A DNA stretch of 64,000 nucleotides from Aliiruegeria sabulilitoris (GCF_001558155.1 NZ_LOAS01000013.1:62001-126000), one strand, 5' to 3'. Positions 26,688 through 35,918 are shown, counted from the stretch's first letter. Numbers and translations: made by a program. Notes: generated from the letters alone by a model not told the origin.

Positions 26688-26824
26688 GATCTGCTGTCCG
26701 ATGTGCTGGCGTCGGCGGCATTATGCGCCCCGAGACGTGACTGCCGATTTCTAGGAACCGAAGCATCTCCCATTGTCAACTGCCACCGGGTCGTTAGGGT
26801 TGCAACGCTGACACGGAGAGGCCA

Positions 26825-27421
26825 ATGCCGCAAATCGATTATTTCTTCTCGACACTTTCGCCCTTTACCTATCTGGCCGGCAACCGGCTGGAAGAAATCG
26901 CCGAAAAGCACGGCGCGACGATCAGCTACAAGCCGATGGACATCATCGCGCTGTTCCCGCGCACAGGCGGCACCGCTCCAAAGGACCGGCACCCGTCGCG
27001 CTTGGAGTACCGCATGCAGGAACTCAAGCGGGGGGCGAAGAAGACGGGTATGGCGATGAATTTCAAGCCGGCCTTCTTTCCGACCAACGCCGCGCCGTCT
27101 TCCTATGCCATCATCGCGGCGCAGAAATCCGGCGGTGATGTTGGCCCACTGGTTCAGGCTTTCCTGCGGGCCATCTGGGCCGAAGACAAGGACATCGCCA
27201 GCGACGATGTCGTGCGCGAGTGCCTCGGCAATGCCGGATTCGATCCGACGCTGGCCGATTCCGGCCTGCTGATGGGGGCCGAGACCTATGCCGCCAATCT
27301 GGAAGAGGCCGTCAATCGCGGCGTGTTCGGGGCGCCGTTTTATATCACCGAGACCGATGAACGTTTCTGGGGCCACGACCGGCTCGACGATCTGGACGCC
27401 CATCTGGCGGGGACGCTCTAA
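26825..27421 (+). CDS. 2-hydroxychromene-2-carboxylate isomerase family protein (DsbA-like kappa-class GST fold)
   Basis: 198 residues. The N-terminus IDYFFSTLSPFTYLAGNRLEEIA matches the thioredoxin-like start of kappa glutathione transferases/HCCA isomerases, with the active-site Ser in the SPFTY area instead of a CxxC pair. NRGVFGAPFYIT near 160 and FWGHDRLDDLDAHL at the end are also family-typical. Members isomerise chromene carboxylates in aromatic breakdown or use glutathione; no aromatic pathway genes surround it, so the real substrate is unknown. GGAGAGG precedes the ATG. The next gene follows after 8 nt. Confidence 0.85.
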   Translation: MPQIDYFFSTLSPFTYLAGNRLEEIAEKHGATISYKPMDIIALFPRTGGTAPKDRHPSRLEYRMQELKRGAKKTGMAMNFKPAFFPTNAAPSSYAIIAAQKSGGDVGPLVQAFLRAIWAEDKDIASDDVVRECLGNAGFDPTLADSGLLMGAETYAANLEEAVNRGVFGAPFYITETDERFWGHDRLDDLDAHLAGTL

Positions 27422-27429
27422 GGAACCTC

Positions 27430-28209
27430 ATGCGAAGCCTCGGGCACGGTCCGGAATCTGTTGTCGCGCTGCATTGTACGCTTGCGCATGGCGGCGCCTG
27501 GGCGCCGATGGCTGCCAATCTGGCCAATCAGGTGACGGTCCTGGCCCCGGATCTTCCCGGCCATGGCGACGGGCCGGACTGGCAGAGCGGCGGAGACTTC
27601 ATGGCGGCCGCACTTACGACCTTGGCGGAGCTTCCACGGGAACCCCGTCATGTGCTTGGACATTCCTTCGGGGCTGTCGTGGCGCTCGAACACGCGCTGC
27701 GTGCTCCCGAACGGGTGTTGAGCCTGACGCTTGTGGAACCGGTCCTGTTCGCGGCGGTAGCCTCCGCGCGGGGGCGCATGGCGGTGGCGAATGAATGGCG
27801 CGAGCTGGAGCGCCTCTTTTTCGCGCAGGACCGCGAGGCAGCCGCGAAACTCTTTACCGATACCTGGGGCGCGGGCCTGCCCTGGGAGGGGCTTCCGCGT
27901 TCGGCACGGGCGCGCCTTGTCGGGCAGATCCACATCTTGCCGGACCAGACCGTGACCCTGCACGAAGACGGTGCCGGGATTCTCTCGCCCGGCCGTCTGG
28001 AGGCGTTGACGGTCCCGGTGACGTTCGTGTCGGGATCGAACAGCCCGGAGGTTGTCGGGGACATTGTCGAGACGCTGGCCGGCCGCATACCGCATGCCCG
28101 GCGCGTGGAGATCGACGGGGCCGGGCATATGCTGCCGCTTACCCATCCGGCCGAAATGGCGGATGTGCTGGGACAGTCCATCGCGGCCGGGCGTGCGCTT
28201 CTCGCCTAG
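27430..28209 (+). CDS. Alpha/beta hydrolase
   Basis: 259 residues with the alpha/beta hydrolase fold. The oxyanion segment is HCTLAHGGAW, followed by APDLPGHGDG, the nucleophile elbow GHSFGAV (Ser at about 78) and the catalytic His in DGAGHMLPLTHP (about 236). The acid member near TFVSGSNSPEVV is not an obvious Asp, so the triad's acid is uncertain. It is co-transcribed with the upstream isomerase (8-nt gap, AAGGAA site). The 3' end overlaps the convergent methyltransferase gene by 4 nt. Confidence 0.85.
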   Translation: MRSLGHGPESVVALHCTLAHGGAWAPMAANLANQVTVLAPDLPGHGDGPDWQSGGDFMAAALTTLAELPREPRHVLGHSFGAVVALEHALRAPERVLSLTLVEPVLFAAVASARGRMAVANEWRELERLFFAQDREAAAKLFTDTWGAGLPWEGLPRSARARLVGQIHILPDQTVTLHEDGAGILSPGRLEALTVPVTFVSGSNSPEVVGDIVETLAGRIPHARRVEIDGAGHMLPLTHPAEMADVLGQSIAAGRALLA

Positions 28210-28838
28210 GCAGGCTTGCGGGCAATGACAAAGACGGCCTTCATGGGGGCGTCATCCGGTTGCCAGTTGTCCTCGATCTCGAAGCCTGCGGACGTGAACG
28301 CGTCGATCAAGTCGCTGCGGCTGAACAGGTGGATCCTGGGCAACAGGCCGAACAGGTTTCCGAGTGGCAACAGGACATTGGTCATGAGCCGGGCCTGGCC
28401 TTCGAGGCACATGGTTGAACTGACAAAAACACCTCCGGGCTTGAGCAGACGATGAACCTTGCCGATCGTGGCGTCCCGGTCATCGACAAGATGCAGGATG
28501 CTCATTCCGAGAACCGCGTCGTAGCTGCCATCTTCGGCGGCGAGCGTGTCGATGGCATCGACGTCGAAACGGGCGTTCGGCACCTCGCCGGTTTCCAGCT
28601 TCTCGCGGCAGATATCGATCATCCTGGGCGCGGAATCGATGCCGTGGATATTGGCGACATGCGGCGCGTGTTCCAGCGCTGTCGATCCTGTTCCGCAGCC
28701 GAATTCCAGCACGTTCCAGTCCGGGCGAAGAACGCTCTGCGTCCGCCGGATCTTTTCGCGATAGGAGGTTTCGTCCCGGATGGGAGTACGGGCGTATCGC
28801 CGGGCAATCCAGTTCCAGAAACGGTGAGAATGCGCCAT
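28206..28838 (-). CDS. Class I SAM-dependent methyltransferase
   Basis: 210 residues. Motif I is VLEFGCGTGSTALEHA (about 46-61), motif post-I is IHGIDSAPRMIDICREKL, then SYDAVLGMSILHLVDD and LLKPGGVFVSSTMCL. The pattern is that of small-molecule or quinone-like methyltransferases of the UbiE/Coq5 type; the substrate is not evident. The start follows CGGAG; an extension to 29105 is open but not protein-like. Confidence 0.87.
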   Translation of the reverse strand: MAHSHRFWNWIARRYARTPIRDETSYREKIRRTQSVLRPDWNVLEFGCGTGSTALEHAPHVANIHGIDSAPRMIDICREKLETGEVPNARFDVDAIDTLAAEDGSYDAVLGMSILHLVDDRDATIGKVHRLLKPGGVFVSSTMCLEGQARLMTNVLLPLGNLFGLLPRIHLFSRSDLIDAFTSAGFEIEDNWQPDDAPMKAVFVIARKPA

Positions 28839-29037
28839 GACAACTCCGTTAATCGAAATGCCTGTTCGGTCTAGCCCGGTCTGGTTTGGGGAGCAATCGA
28901 CGGTTTCGTGACGATCCCGGTGGCTGCCGTTCAAGGGCGCGCGCTTCGCGCGTGAACCATCCTCCGGATCGTGCCTTCGGCGGGGATTTTTCTCGTCAGA
29001 AAAAGTCTTGTGAGCCGAATTGTTTTTGTCCGACCGG

Positions 29038-29070
29038 AAATATCCCGGGGGGGGGAGGCAGCGCCCCCGA
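29038..29070 (-). repeat. Modular hairpin/GGATATTT element, copy B (short form)
   Basis: On the minus strand: CGGGGGC-GCT-GCC, a run of nine C, then GGGATATTTCC. The middle hairpin of the longer copies is missing. It lies 3' of ltaE. The rest of 28839-29140 has a GCGCGC/GCGCG hairpin near 28940 and no gene. Confidence 0.65.
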
Positions 29071-29140
29071 CTCTCTCGGCGGGAAGAAGAAGAACGGCCC
29101 GGCACAGGTCGATTGTCGAGCCGGAACCTTACGTGCCCGG

Positions 29141-30184
29141 CTAGAGCAACGAGAGGAATGTCTCTGTATTGGCCGGATCGGCGGACCAGTCGGTTACGAA
29201 ACGGGCGGCGACCCGCTCGTCATCCGGGCCGTCATCCAGTGTACCGTTCCAAAGGTGGTATTCGGCGCCAGCCGCGAAGAGGCGCTTATGTGTGCCACGC
29301 GGCAGGCGGGCGAACAGGATGTTCGCCTCGGGGCGGTACATCAGGTTGGCGCCGGGGGCTTCTCGGACCCCGTCTGCCAGTTTCTGGCAGGCGGCATTGG
29401 CTGCAGCGGCCATGTCCAGCCAGAGATCGTCGGTGAGATAGGCCTGCATCTGCGCGGCGAGGTAGCGGTGCTTGGAAAACAGATGCGCCCCACGCTTGCG
29501 TCTGAGCTGGAACTCCATGTCCCGGGCCGGATCGAAGACGATCGCGGCCTCGACGCCCATCAGGCCGTTCTTGGTGCCGCCGAAGCTCAGCATGTCGATG
29601 CCGGACTTCCACGTCATCTCGGCGGGGCTGCAGCCGAGGGTGGATAGGGCATTGGCAAAGCGGGCGCCGTCCATGTGGGTCTTGAGGCCGAACTCCTGCG
29701 CAATCGCTGTCAGCGCGGAGAGTTCTTCCAGGGTATGCACAGTGCCCTTCTCGGTGGCCTGTGTCAGCGAAACAGGGCCGCGTTGCGGTCCGTGCACGCC
29801 GCGCGTCTCTTCCGCCTCGATAGCGGCGCGCAGGGCGTCCGGCGACATCTTGCCATCCTCGGTCGGCACCAGCGTCAGCTTGGCACCGCCGGTGAAGAAT
29901 TCCGGCGCGTTGCACTCGTCCTCGTGGACATGGGAGACCTGGCTGCAGAAGATCGTGTCCCACGGCGCCGTGTGGCTGGCCAGAAGGAGCGAATTCGCCG
30001 CCGTGCCGGTGGCGACCAGATGCACCACGGCGTCGGGCGCCTCGAAGATCTCGCGGATCTGGTTCGTGACGTCCCGGGCCAGGGCTTCGGCGCCATAGGC
30101 GGGCGCATAGCCCTCGTTGGCGCGCAGGAGCGCTTCCATGACCTTGGGGTGAACGGGGCCGGTATTGTCGGAGGCATAATGCAT
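29141..30184 (-). CDS. ltaE: Low-specificity threonine aldolase
   Basis: 347-residue PLP enzyme that splits threonine or allo-threonine into glycine and acetaldehyde. The N-terminus MHYASDNTGPVHPKVMEAL and THMDGARFANAL (Asp holding the PLP ring) match the family. The Schiff-base Lys is in MLSFGGTKNGLMG. HEDECNAPEFFTGGAKL is the substrate loop. The enzyme probably serves glycine supply or threonine breakdown. Confidence 0.93.
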   Translation of the reverse strand: MHYASDNTGPVHPKVMEALLRANEGYAPAYGAEALARDVTNQIREIFEAPDAVVHLVATGTAANSLLLASHTAPWDTIFCSQVSHVHEDECNAPEFFTGGAKLTLVPTEDGKMSPDALRAAIEAEETRGVHGPQRGPVSLTQATEKGTVHTLEELSALTAIAQEFGLKTHMDGARFANALSTLGCSPAEMTWKSGIDMLSFGGTKNGLMGVEAAIVFDPARDMEFQLRRKRGAHLFSKHRYLAAQMQAYLTDDLWLDMAAAANAACQKLADGVREAPGANLMYRPEANILFARLPRGTHKRLFAAGAEYHLWNGTLDDGPDDERVAARFVTDWSADPANTETFLSLL

Positions 30185-30241
30185 GGGCCAAGCCCTAGCG
30201 CTGACGGGAAGATTCGAAAAGGGGGACTGCGGCTGGTGGGG

Positions 30242-30712
30242 CTAGAATTCGCCCTCGAAGAGGTAGTCCTCCCAATCCTCCTCGGGGGTGTCGAATTCCG
30301 ACACCGTGATGTGCCGGACCGAGATGCCCGCTGTGTGCACCATGTTGCGATCCCCCGAGACGAGGTAGTGCCAGCTGGGCAGCGGCTTGCCTTCGGCCAG
30401 CAAGCGGTAGGCGCAGGTGGTGGGCATCCAGTAGGCGTTGGTCTGGATGTTTTCGGCGGTGAGCGTCACGCAGTCGGGCACGAATTGGTGGCGGTTGTCA
30501 TAATGGGCGCATCGGCAGGTGTCGTCGTCCAGCAGGCGGCACGCCACGCGGGTAAAGGCGACCTCGCCGGTATCGGCATCTTCGAGCTTGTTCAGACAGC
30601 ATTTTCCACAGCCGTCGCAGAGCGCTTCCCATTCCGGTTGGGTCAGCTTCTCAAGCGGCAGCTTTTCCCAGAATCGCGGCCGCAGCGTGGGAAGGCGTCT
30701 CGCTTCAGACAT
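30242..30712 (-). CDS. YcgN-family (UPF0260) cysteine-cluster protein
   Basis: 156 residues with CDGCGKCCLNKLEDADTG near 32 and further cysteines (TRVACRLLDDDTCRC, FVPDCVTL, PTTCAYRLL) arranged as in YcgN/UPF0260 proteins, which are suspected metal-cluster proteins. PSWHYLVSGDRNMVH is a family-conserved block. The ATG at 30712 overlaps the ribF stop by 8 nt; the longer open frame upstream is antisense to nothing but is not protein-like. Confidence 0.87.
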   Translation of the reverse strand: MSEARRLPTLRPRFWEKLPLEKLTQPEWEALCDGCGKCCLNKLEDADTGEVAFTRVACRLLDDDTCRCAHYDNRHQFVPDCVTLTAENIQTNAYWMPTTCAYRLLAEGKPLPSWHYLVSGDRNMVHTAGISVRHITVSEFDTPEEDWEDYLFEGEF

Positions 30713-31700
30713 CGATCCGGAAACCTCCGACGGCCTCGCGGGGGAAACCCACGAGTGGGACCTGCGAGAGGATGTCGCGCGCACTGTCCTCGTCGCGCCG
30801 GATCTGGGCGACAAGAGCGTCCACGCCGTCGAACTTCATCTCCGGGCGCAGGAATTGCACGAGGCCGACCGAGAGATGTTCGTCGTAGAGCTCGCCCTTG
30901 AAGTCGAAAAGGTGGGTTTCGAGATTGGGCAGGTTTTCCCCGAACATCGGCCGGATGCCGAGCGAAGAAACCCCGCGGTAGTGGCCGGCATGCGGCCCGG
31001 TGACGACCTCGACCAGCACCGCGTAGACGCCGAATTTCGGCGGGTGGATGCCCGAAATATCCATGTTCGCGGTCGGGTAGCCGAGGTTACGGCCGCGTTT
31101 CTCGCCATGCAGGACCGGGCCTTCGATGCGGTGCCAGTGTCCGAGCATCGCCGCGGCCTTGTGGGGAACGCCGTCGCGCAAGGCATTGCGAATGGCGGTG
31201 GAGGAGACCCGTTCGCCGCCGCCGGCCAGCCCCAGCAGCTCGGCGATCGTCACGGCGAAGCCGTGTTTCTGACCGGCCTGTCGGAGGGTTTCGGTATTGC
31301 CGGCGCGCCCCTTGCCGTAGCAGAAATCCGCGCCGACGGTCACGCCCGACACGCCGAGTCCATCAACGAGGATCTTCGCGCTGAACTCGGCTTCCGAGAG
31401 CCGGAAAAGGGCTGCGTCGAAGGGGATTTCATAGAGCAGGTCAACGCCGAGCTTGCTCAGGCGGTGCGCCTTTGCCTCGGAATTCATCAGGCGGAACGGG
31501 GGATCGTCGGTGCGGAAGACTTCGCGCGGATGCGGCTCGAAGGTCAGCACCGCGAGCGGAGCGCCCTGCGCCTCGGCGCTCTGTCGGGTCAGGTCCAGAA
31601 CTGCCTGGTGGCCGAGATGCACGCCATCGAAATTGCCGATCGCAGTGTATGCACCGCGCTCGGCCTGGGTTATCCGGGAAAGGGACGTGATCCGCTTCAT
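30705..31700 (-). CDS. ribF: Bifunctional riboflavin kinase / FAD synthetase
   Basis: 331 residues. The N-terminal nucleotidyl-transferase part has AIGNFDGVHLGHQAVL (about 19-34) and VTVGADFCYGKGRAGN. The C-terminal riboflavin kinase part has HGEKRGRNLGYPTANM, YAVLVEV and SSLGIRPMF. It makes FMN and FAD from riboflavin. The second of two close ATGs (31700) is chosen because AGGGG lies 6 nt before it but directly abuts the first (31706). It is coupled to the YcgN-family gene. Confidence 0.95.
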   Translation of the reverse strand: MKRITSLSRITQAERGAYTAIGNFDGVHLGHQAVLDLTRQSAEAQGAPLAVLTFEPHPREVFRTDDPPFRLMNSEAKAHRLSKLGVDLLYEIPFDAALFRLSEAEFSAKILVDGLGVSGVTVGADFCYGKGRAGNTETLRQAGQKHGFAVTIAELLGLAGGGERVSSTAIRNALRDGVPHKAAAMLGHWHRIEGPVLHGEKRGRNLGYPTANMDISGIHPPKFGVYAVLVEVVTGPHAGHYRGVSSLGIRPMFGENLPNLETHLFDFKGELYDEHLSVGLVQFLRPEMKFDGVDALVAQIRRDEDSARDILSQVPLVGFPREAVGGFRIDV

Positions 31701-31767
31701 GCGCATCCCCTAGCGGCGGGGCTGGGCAAGCGCAAGCACCCGATCACCGCCTTCGGGCCGGGTTCGG

Positions 31768-32214
31768 TCAGTCCAGCTTGCGCGAGGGCGCCAGCACATT
31801 GGCTTCGCCGCGCAGAACGGGTTTGTCGTCGATCAGCGCCTGGGTCCAGAGCTTGACCTTGCGCTTCTTGTGATCGATCTCGGCCACTTCGACCTCGACA
31901 TGGACCATATCGCCCGGGCGCACCGGCGCCATGAATTTCAGCGTCTGGCCGAGATAGATCGTGCCATGGCCCGGAAGCTGTTCGCCGATCACGGCCGAGA
32001 TCAGGCCGGCGGTCAGCATGCCGTGGGCGATGCGCCCGTGGAAAATCGTTTCCTTGGCGTATTCCTCGTCGAGATGGACCGGATTGTGGTCGGTCGAAAC
32101 CTCGGCGAATTTCTCGATATCTTCTTCCGTGATCAGCTTGGTCAGGCCACGCTTCATGCCGACTTCCAGGTCTTCCAGGAAAATCGTGCCACGGGGATCG
32201 TTGTCGAGCATCAT
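31768..32214 (-). CDS. MaoC-like (R)-specific enoyl-CoA hydratase
   Basis: 148 residues with the hot-dog hydratase-2 motif STDHNPVHLDEEYA (catalytic Asp-x4-His) followed by FHGRIAHGMLTAGLISAVIG, as in PhaJ-type hydratases. These hydrate enoyl-CoA to (R)-3-hydroxyacyl-CoA, feeding polyhydroxyalkanoate or acting in fatty-acid breakdown. The start MMLDND follows AAGGACAGTC. A CTGC-N3-GCAG motif sits upstream at 32264. Confidence 0.9.
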   Translation of the reverse strand: MMLDNDPRGTIFLEDLEVGMKRGLTKLITEEDIEKFAEVSTDHNPVHLDEEYAKETIFHGRIAHGMLTAGLISAVIGEQLPGHGTIYLGQTLKFMAPVRPGDMVHVEVEVAEIDHKKRKVKLWTQALIDDKPVLRGEANVLAPSRKLD

Positions 32215-32263
32215 GACTGTCCTTTGAGTTGCTGGTAGCTTTGCTAACGGATTTTGAGCCCTG

Positions 32264-32274
32264 CTGCAATGCAG
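32264..32274. promoter_or_regulatory. CTGC-N3-GCAG motif upstream of the MaoC hydratase
   Basis: CTGCAATGCAG lies 50 nt before the hydratase start. From memory, PhaR of Rhodobacter sphaeroides binds CTGC-N3/4-GCAG sites near polyhydroxyalkanoate genes. At this base composition one or two such motifs per window are expected by chance, so support is weak. Confidence 0.2.
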
Positions 32275-32445
32275 AAAGAAAGAATACGCAAGGCTGCTAT
32301 GCGCTGAGAGCAACAAAATTTCAATATTTCTGTGTGCCAAGGCGCCAATGGCCTAAATCGACAGGTGTCGGTTATGTATGGCGCTAACGATGCCGCGCTG
32401 CGGCGCTAACATTTGGCAATTGCAGAAAATCTGCTCTCGCGGATG

Positions 32446-33315
32446 TCAGCGGAAAAAGCCCATCGCGTAGGTTACGGCCATCTGGTGCTGCGCGAGATAG
32501 GCGGCGAGCGCCTCCGGCTCGGGCTGACGTTGCGTCAAAGTTTCCTTCGCAGCCAGCCCGCCGGTGATGAAGACCACGTCGAGTCCCTCGCCAACGGCCC
32601 CTTTCACGTCGGTCGCGATTCCATCGCCGATGCAGACGATTCGATCATCCGGCACCACGGCCAGTTCGGCCAGACGGCGGCGGGCGAGGTCATAGATCGC
32701 CGGGTACGGCTTGCCGAAATAGAGGCTCTCGCCCCCCATCTCGGTATAGAGCTTGGCCAGCGCGCCGGCGCAGTACTCGCGCTTGTGGCCGCGATCGACG
32801 ATGACGTCGGGATTGGCGCACAGCAGCTTGAGACCGTTCGTCTTGGCATACAGGAATTGTGCGCGCATCTCCTCCGGTTCGCCATCGGGGTGGAACAGCC
32901 CGGTCACGACGATGCCGTCGGCCTCCTCCAGCGGAACCCGGGTGATTTCCTCGGGGTTCTCGATCATGTGCAGCGGCTCGAAGAAGGGGAGGTCGCGTTC
33001 TTCGCCGATATGGTAGACCTTGTTGCCCACGGCGCCGGAAAACAGCGCGAAGCGGGCGGAATCGCCGGAGGTCGCGATCGTGTCGTAGCAATCGCCCGGG
33101 ACGTTGAAATGCTCCAACTGCGCGGCAATCGAGGCGCGCGGGCGCGGGGCGTTGGTGAGCAGCACGACCTTGCCGCCCTGGGCGCGGAAGCTCCGGCACG
33201 CCGCAACGGCCTCCTCGTAGGCGGTCAGGCCGTTATGCATGCAACCCCACAGGTCCACGAAGGCGGCGTCATACATGGAAGAGACTTCGGCGAAGTTTTC
33301 GATGATGCGGGTCAT
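32446..33315 (-). CDS. HAD superfamily class IIA hydrolase
   Basis: 289-residue phosphatase-like protein related to NagD/PGPase. Motif I is FVDLWGCMHNG (nucleophile Asp at about 21), motif II VVLLTNAPRP, LYFGKPYPAIYDLA is the Lys-containing motif III, and IVCIGDGIATDVKGAVGEGLD is motif IV. The DxD second Asp of motif I is Trp here, as in the TIGR01459-type branch, so activity may differ from usual phosphatases. The start ATG is followed at once by protein-like sequence. Confidence 0.87.
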   Translation of the reverse strand: MTRIIENFAEVSSMYDAAFVDLWGCMHNGLTAYEEAVAACRSFRAQGGKVVLLTNAPRPRASIAAQLEHFNVPGDCYDTIATSGDSARFALFSGAVGNKVYHIGEERDLPFFEPLHMIENPEEITRVPLEEADGIVVTGLFHPDGEPEEMRAQFLYAKTNGLKLLCANPDVIVDRGHKREYCAGALAKLYTEMGGESLYFGKPYPAIYDLARRRLAELAVVPDDRIVCIGDGIATDVKGAVGEGLDVVFITGGLAAKETLTQRQPEPEALAAYLAQHQMAVTYAMGFFR

Positions 33316-33414
33316 GGGGCCTCCGGAACAATTGGGGGCGCTATCATAGCCGCCCGGCAGGGCTATAGCGCAGCCAGCGGGTTGCCGATAGGGCCAGCGG
33401 AAAGGCGCGGCACC

Positions 33415-34836
33415 TCAACGCAGCATGAATTTCGTCGCCAAGCGGGCGAGGCGGCCATAGGGGGCATGCAGCAGGCGGGAGCCGTGACGTTTGCCGGGAT
33501 GGAAGATTCCCTTGGCATGGCTGAGGCGGCGGAACCCCTCGACACCGTGATACGCGCCGATTCCGCTGTCTCCGACACCACCGAAAGGCAGGCTTTCCAC
33601 GGCGTAATGCAGCATGCACCCATTCACCGTGGCATTGCCGGAGGTGGTCCGTTGCAGCACATTGTCAACCGCGGCCCGGTCCTTGCCATATATATAAAGT
33701 GCGAGCGGGCGCGGGCGGGCATTCACGAAATCGATGGAATCCGCAACGGACTCGCGGGCGATGACGGGCAGGAAGGGGCCGAAAATCTCCTCCTGCATGA
33801 TCCGCATCTCGGGCGTGGCATCGAGCACGAGCGCGGGCGAAAGCGCGCGGGGATGCGCGCTGTTGCTACCCGCCGGGAAGGCCTCGACGATCCGGGCGCC
33901 CTTGGCACGGGCATCCTCCAGCAGGTCCCGCAGACGGGCGAGGTGCTGCTCGCTGATGATCGTCGTCAGGTTCGGATCGGCCAGGCCGCCAGGGAAGCTC
34001 TCACGAATCTTCGCGATCAGAGCCTCGCTCAGCGGTTCCACCTGATCGGGAAGCGCCAATAGGTAGTCGGGCGCGATACAGGTCTGTCCGGCATTCACCG
34101 TCTTGGCAAAGGCAAGGTCGCGCGCGAGCAGGTCGAGATCGGCATCGGGGGCGAGGATGACCGGGGATTTGCCGCCGAGTTCGAGCGTCACGGGCGTAAG
34201 GGTGTCGGCGGCGGCGCGCATGACATGGCGCCCGACGGCGGTGGAGCCGGTGAAGAGCAGGTGGTCGAAGGGCAGGGCCGAGAAGGCCGCGGCCACATCC
34301 GCCCCACCGGAGAGCACCGCGACCTCTTCCTGCGGGAAGATGCCGGCGAGCATGTCACGCAGCGCGTCGGCCGTGGCGGGGGCAAGCTCGGAGGGCTTGA
34401 TCATGGCGCGGTTGCCGGCGGCGAGCGCCGTTGCCAGTGGGACCAGCGACAGTGCGACCGGATAATTCCAGGCCGACAGGATGCCGACCACGCCGAGCGG
34501 CTGGTAATGGACGCGCGCGCGCCCTGGCTGCATCAGCCAACTCACCGGGCGATGTTTTGGCGCCATCCAGCGTTTCAGGTTGGCGCGCATGTGGTGGATC
34601 GCCTGGACCGTCGGGCCAAGGTCGATCAGCGAGGTTTCCACCGGGGCGCGATTGCCGAAATCGGCCATGGCGGCGGCTTGCAGGCGCTTGCTCTCGCTCC
34701 GGATGGCGTTTTTCAGCCGTTTCAACGCGTCGCGGCGCGCGTTGAGATTGGGCGCGCCCGCTTGAAGAAAGGCGGCGCGTTGCGCGGCGAGGATATCGAT
34801 GCCTGTGGAAAACTCCGGCGTGGTTCCGTCCGCCAT
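33415..34836 (-). CDS. NAD(P)-dependent aldehyde dehydrogenase, coniferyl-aldehyde dehydrogenase type
   Basis: 473 residues. The cofactor and active-site motifs are WNYPVALSLVPLATALAAGN, FTGSTAVGRHVMRAAA, TLELGGKSPVIL (catalytic Glu) and NAGQTCIAPDYLL (catalytic Cys). NATVNGCMLHYAVESLPFGG is typical of the CalB/coniferyl branch. It oxidises aromatic or long aliphatic aldehydes to acids. An imperfect inverted repeat at 33338-33371 follows its stop. Confidence 0.9.
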   Translation of the reverse strand: MADGTTPEFSTGIDILAAQRAAFLQAGAPNLNARRDALKRLKNAIRSESKRLQAAAMADFGNRAPVETSLIDLGPTVQAIHHMRANLKRWMAPKHRPVSWLMQPGRARVHYQPLGVVGILSAWNYPVALSLVPLATALAAGNRAMIKPSELAPATADALRDMLAGIFPQEEVAVLSGGADVAAAFSALPFDHLLFTGSTAVGRHVMRAAADTLTPVTLELGGKSPVILAPDADLDLLARDLAFAKTVNAGQTCIAPDYLLALPDQVEPLSEALIAKIRESFPGGLADPNLTTIISEQHLARLRDLLEDARAKGARIVEAFPAGSNSAHPRALSPALVLDATPEMRIMQEEIFGPFLPVIARESVADSIDFVNARPRPLALYIYGKDRAAVDNVLQRTTSGNATVNGCMLHYAVESLPFGGVGDSGIGAYHGVEGFRRLSHAKGIFHPGKRHGSRLLHAPYGRLARLATKFMLR

Positions 34837-34945
34837 TTGGGACTCCCTGCTTCTGTCAGGCAGAAGATGGGTATGGAGGTGCCGCCGGTCAACGACGCCG
34901 CAGCGTCGCCTTGCGTCCGTCCGGTCTATTTTCCAACGTCCCGGC

Positions 34946-34982
34946 CGGAAAACGCCGGCCGCCGTGGTCTGGGGCGGCCGGC
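34946..34982 (-). terminator. Terminator after ppaC
   Basis: On the minus strand GCCGGCCGCC and GGCGGCCGGC (34954-34982) form a 10-bp GC stem with a 9-nt loop, followed by GTTTTCC. It lies just 3' of the ppaC stop. Confidence 0.65.
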
Positions 34983-34997
34983 AATCGTGTCAGGTCA

Positions 34998-35918
34998 TCA
35001 GACCTTGAGGTTCGGGATGATCTGCTTCTTGCGGCTCAGGATGCCGGGCAGCACGACGCTGTCGCCTTCGACGGTGGCGCCGAAGCTCTTCTCGGCGACG
35101 GTCTTGACCACGTCGTTCGGGATCAGCAGCGTGGCTTCTTCCTTCAGGATGTCGATGACGAAGAGCAGGACATGGTCCACGCCGTCTTCTTCACAGACGG
35201 TCTTCATCGATTCCACGATGGAAGCCTTGCGGTCGAGCGGGATCTGCGGCGCGGTGGTTTCCAGCACCGAGACGCGGAATTTCACGCCGTCGATCTCGTT
35301 GATCTTGGAGTCCATCCGGATCAGTTCCGCGTCGGAGAATTCGGAGACGTCCGACTTGGCTTCGAACATCTCGGAGGCATAGGCGCCCATGTCGATGCCG
35401 AGATCGGCGGCAAGCTTCTCGGCCAGCGACTTGTCGTGATCGGTGGTGGTCGGCGAGCGGAATTCCATCGTGTCCGACAGGATGCAGGAGAGCATCGCGC
35501 CCTTGATCGCGTCCGGCATCTTGGCCGCATCGTCGCCCATCAGATCGTACATGATGGTGGCGGTGCAGGCGAGCGGACGCATGGTGATGTCGATCGGCGA
35601 CTTGGTCTCGATTCCACCGGTCAGCTTGTGGTGGTCGATGATCTGGAGCAGGTCGCAGGAATTGATGTCCGCGGGCAGCTCGGCGGGGTTGTTGGTGTCG
35701 ACCACGACGCAAGGGGCGCCTTCGCCGGCGGCCTCGATGATCTCCGGCTTGTCGAGGTTCCAGCGCTCCAGCACGAATGCGGCCTCGGTGTTGGGCTCGC
35801 CCAGCAGCTTGGCTTCGGCAGGCGTGCCTTTGATTTCGGAGAGATACCAGGCCCAGATGATGGGCGAGCCGGTGGAATCGGTGTCGGGGGCCTTGTGGCC
35901 GAAAACCTTGATGGTCAT
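34998..35918 (-). CDS. ppaC: Manganese-dependent inorganic pyrophosphatase (family II)
   Basis: 306 residues of the DHH phosphoesterase family. Metal ligands are in VFGHKAPDTDS (about 5-15), CVVVDTNNPAEL and LLQIIDHHKLTGG (the DHH motif). The C-terminal DHHA2 substrate domain ends with LPGILSRKKQIIPNL. It removes pyrophosphate from biosynthesis. The start MTIKVFGHK has CGGAAA upstream; a longer open extension is not protein-like. Confidence 0.93.
   Translation of the reverse strand: MTIKVFGHKAPDTDSTGSPIIWAWYLSEIKGTPAEAKLLGEPNTEAAFVLERWNLDKPEIIEAAGEGAPCVVVDTNNPAELPADINSCDLLQIIDHHKLTGGIETKSPIDITMRPLACTATIMYDLMGDDAAKMPDAIKGAMLSCILSDTMEFRSPTTTDHDKSLAEKLAADLGIDMGAYASEMFEAKSDVSEFSDAELIRMDSKINEIDGVKFRVSVLETTAPQIPLDRKASIVESMKTVCEEDGVDHVLLFVIDILKEEATLLIPNDVVKTVAEKSFGATVEGDSVVLPGILSRKKQIIPNLKV

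Noticed and set aside
32380-32410. Direct repeat GGCGCTAAC (32380 and 32402)
   Set aside because: Only two short copies 22 bp apart, no flanking mobile gene. Too little to call a regulatory or iteron array.
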